This document shows positions 59,601 to 64,000 of a DNA stretch of 64,000 nt, one piece after another. The notes under the pieces were generated by a model that made no database searches, was not told the DNA's origin, and saw only the letters and a program-made list of their open reading frames with translations. The first letter of the stretch is position 1; each line of letters starts with the position of its first letter. The stretch is from Nectonema munidae. Lineage: Eukaryota > Nematomorpha > Nectonematoida > Nectonematidae. The DNA lies in contig JAUIRK010000908.1 in the NCBI GenBank assembly GCA_030549495.1, forward strand, positions 931,501 through 995,500, given 5' to 3'. The translations under genes were made by a program, and so were the position numbers.

Positions 59601-62264
59601 CCTAATTAATTCTTTTGAAGAAGAAAGAAGAAGAAGAAGAAGAAAGAATTTATTCAGCAGAATCAAAAAAAAGTACACATATAGATCCAAAAACCAAACT
59701 GTTTTTGAAAGAAAAAAAAACATGGAGAGTTCTGCAAGGGTGTGTAAAAAGCCTTGTGGCCGCTGGTATATATACCAGCATTATTCTGGTGCATTTACCA
59801 GAATTTTGAATAAGTTCTAGGAAACACTATTCTAATTCATTAAGTTCTTAACCTTTTGTCGGTGGACCCCTAAGGACTATGACGTCTGTGATGCAAATTT
59901 TAAAATGATATATTCAAGTTTATATAATAGATTTTCAAATTTCCATCCATTTCATACTATGTCAACTTTTCTTACTTTCCTTATCACATTGCCCTATTTT
60001 GTAACTCAAATCTTTTTTATATTTGCAACTTTTTTTTCTCTATTTTCATATCTCATATTTTTGCATTTAATAATTTATGAAAATTCATTCAAACCAAATT
60101 ATCAGAAATCTATATTTTCCACCAATCATTTCGCTGCATTAATAAGATTGGCCTATCATAATTTTCTACATAATATATGTTTTATCGGGGGTTCGAAGTT
60201 GTCATTAGATTTTTAATGGGTCCAAAAAAAAAGCTTTTAGATGACGCGAAAATAGGTGGTAAAATTTTCTGTTTCCGATTTACCCACAATCTATATTAGC
60301 ATAAGCTTTGTAGAGATTAAATGTCTATGTCTTTGAGTCAGATATTCCCTTTCAGCATATTTCTCCGGTGAGGAAGGAAGCATTATGTGCGTAAATATTG
60401 AAAACGAAACAGGATTTTGACACAAAAATGTTAATTTGTTCCATATTATATACGAGTTCTCTTTTAGGCATGTTCAGTGACTTGATTAAATTAAGTTTTT
60501 TAGGTTTGAGAGCTGGATTGCGTAGTCGAACGAAAATATCCGACTTCGCCTGCAAATACTTAAAAAATTTTAAATATTTAAACACAATTCATACTTAGGC
60601 CTTCGAATGGGCCACTGCATATGATTATAAAAATTAAAGATTTTTTTTATTTTTTTTAAATATTCAAAAAATCCGACTCCTAGCGTATATGATACTGACG
60701 ACTCCTATCCTTTTAAAATCTACAATTCTACCGATTGACACTTCGTTTGAAAGTTTCATTTTAAATATTAGTTTGGCATTGCCTCAAAATTGATGAGTAT
60801 TCAAAACCCTACAATTTAACAAATTCATAAATTTAATTTTTTGTTCAAGTAAAATGGTGATTTTTTTGCAATTCACAGCACTACGAAGTGAATAAGAGCA
60901 ACTTTTTGAGAGAAAATCACCCACTGTATAAAGTAACGGAGGAAGTTGTAAGAAGAATCGCGGAAGCTAATAAAGAAGCGATCCCAAGTGAAATGAAGTT
61001 CAAAATACACGTAATTGATGACAGAAAAAAAGTTAATGCGTTTGTCTTGCCCGTAAGTTTAAAGACTTTTTTTGCGTCTAAATGTGTGCATACTGATTTA
61101 CGATAGGGATCTAACAAAATCATAATCTGTACTTACTGCCTTTATTGAAGTCTTCCATAATCGGGAAGCTTTGATTAAAATTGCCAAATATGCAAAACAT
61201 TTTTCGTAATATTATATCTATTCATATTCTATTCGGATTTTAATCAAATATTATTAGGCCTCATTAATTTATGATTTACGATGGTAATGGTACCGTAGGG
61301 TGTTTTCATCGAAAAGGCACAATTGCGCCGCTCGTATCGAACTATGAGTAAAGCAAGCTTGATGTAGGATCGAACCCAAGACTTTGAGTTATCGAATTCG
61401 GCATCTAACCAACCATACTCACGCCCGTAAATTATCATATTGATAATTTAGATTTATGAAATTTATGATTTGATATTTACTGGCCTCATTAAGCGAACAA
61501 ACAGTGTTGATAATTCCACCCAACCCAAGAGAACCCAGCAAATTAGTTTTGTCCAAAGATATTCGTTTAAATGAATTTTTTCTGAAGATATCCCTCTGTT
61601 TTACAAACTTGATGTTTATTAAAATATTGAATTTATGTTAATTTATTTTTTTATTATACATTTATTATTATTATTATCCATTCACCGATTTACATATAGT
61701 TTGATATATAGGATATATAAGCAGAACATTGGCGCGTTATGAAGAAGCGCACAATATAAGTATACGCATAATTACTAAATTTGTATTGTTTACATCAATT
61801 CACAATAAAATTTTCATATTTGTTTCCTCTTAGAATGGAAATATCTACATTTATTCCGGTATCCTTTTCGCCACCGAAAATACCAATCAACTTGGTATTG
61901 TTCTTGGACACGAACTATCTCACGCCATTCTTCATCACTCCGTATGTGTTAAGTATTAAAGTTTAATCATTTTCACCTTTTCGTCATTCCTAAATCACTT
62001 TCAGATGGAATTGATAAGTTTTGCTCAATTTATAGATGTTACCATCTTTGTAGCGATGGCAGCCATATGGGCTTTTCTACCTACAGACGCACTAGCATTC
62101 ATCACTACTTTCCTATACAACAAACTAGTCACGGTATCCACCATTTCAATTTCACATCCCAAATTTTAATTTCCTCAAATATATTTCAGCTTACATTAAG
62201 CATGCCTTATAGTCGTAAACTTGAAGAAGAAGCCGATCAAGTTGGCCTTTCATTTTGTGCCAAG
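56643..62264 (+). CDS. OMA1: OMA1 zinc metalloendopeptidase, partial at both ends
   Basis: Exons: about 56666 (or 56643) to 56878, 59038-59177, 60879-61052, 61834-61941, 62005-62134 and 62190-62264; all GT...AG and all phases close. OMA1 is the stress-activated peptidase of the mitochondrial inner membrane that cleaves OPA1 and DELE1. Visible: an FHTSSLQ presequence-like start, LLLPPPIIWMIIKPVTKFGA, a membrane segment LSLSAFALSYYLYHIEKTPI, ITGRKRFIALSRKQ, NHPLYKVTEEVVRRIAEANK, HVIDDRKKVNAFVLP, NGNIYIYSGIL, the zinc site LGHELSHAILHH (HExxH), a hydrophobic segment FVAMAAIWAFLPTDALAF, and YSRKLEEEADQVGL (third zinc ligand Glu in EADQVG). The M48 family and these motifs are established. Missing: the initiator exon and the last exon (STHPSH region), presumably beyond 64000. 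The 59177 donor is only weakly canonical (GTGCTG). Confidence 0.94.
57926..58384 (-). mobile_element. Retroelement RNase H fossil in OMA1 intron
   Basis: The minus strand resembles the RNase H region of an LTR-type or DIRS-type retroelement, with an FIPSQENLADEPSRR block typical of that domain. It is an isolated fragment inside the first long OMA1 intron, in antisense orientation to the gene; RT, integrase and LTRs are not recognisable. It is broken. It keeps a long open frame, so it may be moderately young. Confidence 0.6.
59258..59290 (+). mobile_element. Single hAT-like terminus in OMA1 intron
   Basis: GCAGTGGTTCCCAATTTTAG resembles the CAGTGGTTCCCAA end of hAT elements; no convincing partner or 8-bp duplication was located. 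Confidence 0.35.
59615..59645. repeat. (GAA)n microsatellite
   Basis: GAAGAAGAAAGAAGAAGAAGAAGAAAG in the OMA1 intron; it produces charged open stretches in two frames that are not genes. Confidence 0.8.
61275..61432 (-). mobile_element. tRNA-derived SINE (family S1) in OMA1 intron
   Basis: On the minus strand the head (61430 to about 61360) has an A-box-like TGGTTGGTTAGATGCC and a B box GGGTTCGATCC (61367-61377), and the tail contains GCCTTTTCGATGAAAACACC. It is the best-preserved member of the family with copies at 34293-34415 and 53165-53311. The open stretch on the minus strand here is a by-product. Confidence 0.8.
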
Positions 62265-64000
62265 GTAAGGCGACGCATAATTCTTTAATATAGGGCATCG
62301 TAAAAGGCAACCTTTAACCCCACGAATGATTATTATTATTATTATTATATAAAGTTTAAAAATTACATTAAAAATTTTTTTCCATAGGTAATGACTTTTA
62401 ATGCTGGAGTATTCACTAATTTTTAAAATTGTGTACAGTTGCAATTGAATTCGGATAAGTTGAACTTGCTTAAGATTTTATTAAATCATTCATTATTTAT
62501 TATTTCAGTATCTCTTTTTTTTTGTTTTTCACTGTTACAACTCATCTACAAAGATTATAAATGCGTACATTTAACTCTCTAACGATATAAAACTTTAGAA
62601 TTTTCTTTAAAAAAGTGAAGCAAACAAAAAAAAACTTGAAGCAGATTCATTAAAATTTATTTTTACAATAATAAAATAAATTCGTTACATTTTTCTTTTT
62701 CTCGCTTTTATTTTCCATATTCGATTTTGAATCTGCGTGTTTTCCTTTTGATATATAAATGGAAGGATGATGCTGAAGCGCTTTCGTATTATGTATTGCA
62801 AAGTATAAACGAGGAATATAATAGGGTGATATGACAAATCTCTATTTAAAAGAATATTAAAGCCTCTATGAGTCTTTTTCAACTTAAGTCAAGCAGAAAG
62901 CGGAGGGAACGGTCTTCTTCAAAAGTTCATTTATATTTTCCATTTGATTTTCTTATTCTCTTCTTGAACCTCAAAAGGAATAAAGCTTGGTTGTAATGAT
63001 GGGATGTTGTTCTGTAAAATCAAAAAAAACGTGGAATATCCTTTTAAAGAGAATTTCTTTTTGAGACTCGCACTGAAGTAGATAAATAAATGTTGAATAA
63101 TGTTTAAGGCTATTAAAAAGGGTGGATAAAACCTTTTATCATGATGATCTCTATTAACTCTTTTCTACTTTTTAAACTTTTCTTGCATACTTTCTTCACT
63201 TTTCATCCTATTTTCTAATAGCGATTGGGAAAAGAGGATAACTGAGCTTGTTTCTCCTGTTAAAAACTTGAGTATAAATCGATACTTAATCGTACTAATC
63301 AAATCGATACTTGGGTGCTTGCGAAATATCATTTGCTTGAATACAAGTAAGCGATCCTTCGTAAAAATACGCTAATAAATGAAAAATTTTCACAGGGCAT
63401 AAGGTGATATCAATATCTGAAATTGTCCTTCAATTATGCAAGGATGACGAGAAGGCTTTGCATTGATTAAATACATTTCTATTCATTGGCTGAAAATTGT
63501 CCAAAGATCACATATTCCAGCTGGATCTGGAATTAAAATAAAAGCAGATTTGTATCACCTAGAAGCAAGTAAAATTCAAGGTCACATTTTATAGCGCGGC
63601 CAGACAGTTTTCCCAACGGGCAAATTACGAATAAAAATTTTGGTTTCGTTTAATTTTATATTGCTTAACTTTTTCTTAGAATACAATTCATTCTTATTCT
63701 GCCTTCCTTGTAAAAATGCATGAATATATTTTACCCCTTTTTCTCCACGAGGGATAGAATTTTTGCAAAGCGCAAAGTCGGAGTCGTAATATTATTTCGA
63801 ATCCCTCTCCGATTTCATGAATCGTTATTTTCATGTATGTTATATTAAAAAAAACTCATAGACACTATTTTTAGTTTAACGTTGCAAAAAAGCAACATAA
63901 ATTTTGGCAGCTCATAGAAAAGGCTGAAAAATGCAATAAAATTGACGAATCAACTTACCCCATCATATGTGAAAGCACATACCTTTCTATAGGATAAATT
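62265..64000. other. OMA1 last intron (or 3' region), no exon recognised
   Basis: The expected OMA1 C-terminal exon (ACxDxRE... STHPSH) was sought on the + strand and not found; a (TTA)n microsatellite lies at 62327-62347. A short + strand frame near 62750-62830 (KWKDDAEALSYYVLQS) is unassigned. Confidence 0.45.

Noticed and set aside
59578-59820. Two overlapping open stretches rich in Glu, Lys and Arg
   Set aside because: Both are produced by the (GAA)n microsatellite and A-rich sequence inside the OMA1 intron.
61244-61438. Minus-strand open stretch of 64 residues
   Set aside because: It falls almost exactly on a tRNA-derived SINE.

Overview
This window is AT-rich, intron-bearing DNA from an animal nuclear genome, almost certainly an invertebrate. 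Three spliced host genes are recognisable, all on the + strand: TXNL4A/DIM1 (U5 snRNP 15 kDa protein, complete in two exons), a C-terminal SECISBP2/SBP2 homologue (SECIS-binding protein, exons 37963-41225) and OMA1 (mitochondrial inner-membrane metalloprotease, exons from about 56666 to 62264, running off the right edge). An SBP2 gene implies that the organism still makes selenoproteins, which argues against the insect lineages that lost them. A TE-laden arthropod such as a parasitic copepod would fit, but the sequence does not prove it. The genes are functionally unrelated (splicing, selenoprotein translation, mitochondrial quality control); no operon-like or cluster logic is visible.

Most of the rest is transposon debris. 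From left to right: LINE tail and a Gag fossil (0.5-1.3 kb); a LINE-UTR-derived retroposon with a 20-bp target duplication (2.1-2.6 kb); piggyBac (3.3-4.9 kb); a tandem repeat (5.0-5.5 kb); TXNL4A (7.2-9.2 kb); a decayed hAT (9.8-11.6 kb); piggyBac fragments with a fold-back inversion (12.0-14.5 kb); another hAT (14.8-15.7 kb); a nested retroelement complex (16.9-24.6 kb); a Tigger/pogo element (26.8-28.9 kb); scattered SINEs, MITEs and UTR repeats (30-37 kb); SECISBP2 with a MITE-filled intron (38.0-41.2 kb); piggyBac plus nested hATs (41.3-46.0 kb); inverted and tandem repeats (45.4-49.5 kb); a SINE-in-MITE (49.7-50.0 kb); a 3-kb hAT-type element carrying further insertions (51.6-54.6 kb); hAT and retroelement fossils (55-58.4 kb); OMA1.

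The best-supported structural story is a three-layer nest at 16.9-24.6 kb: an RNase H-bearing LINE on the minus strand was hit by a hAT-like MITE (8-bp duplication), which was then hit by a nearly full-length LINE (perfect 14-bp duplication). The same minus-strand LINE carries a second insertion that looks chimeric. The young LINE has a PHD-like zinc finger beside its reverse transcriptase, and its 5' region recurs as short solo copies, one of them with its own target duplication and (GAA)n tail, so a LINE-mobilised non-autonomous family probably exists. I found no CRISPR array, bacterial-type operon, rRNA or intact tRNA gene, and no convincing wholly new biological system.
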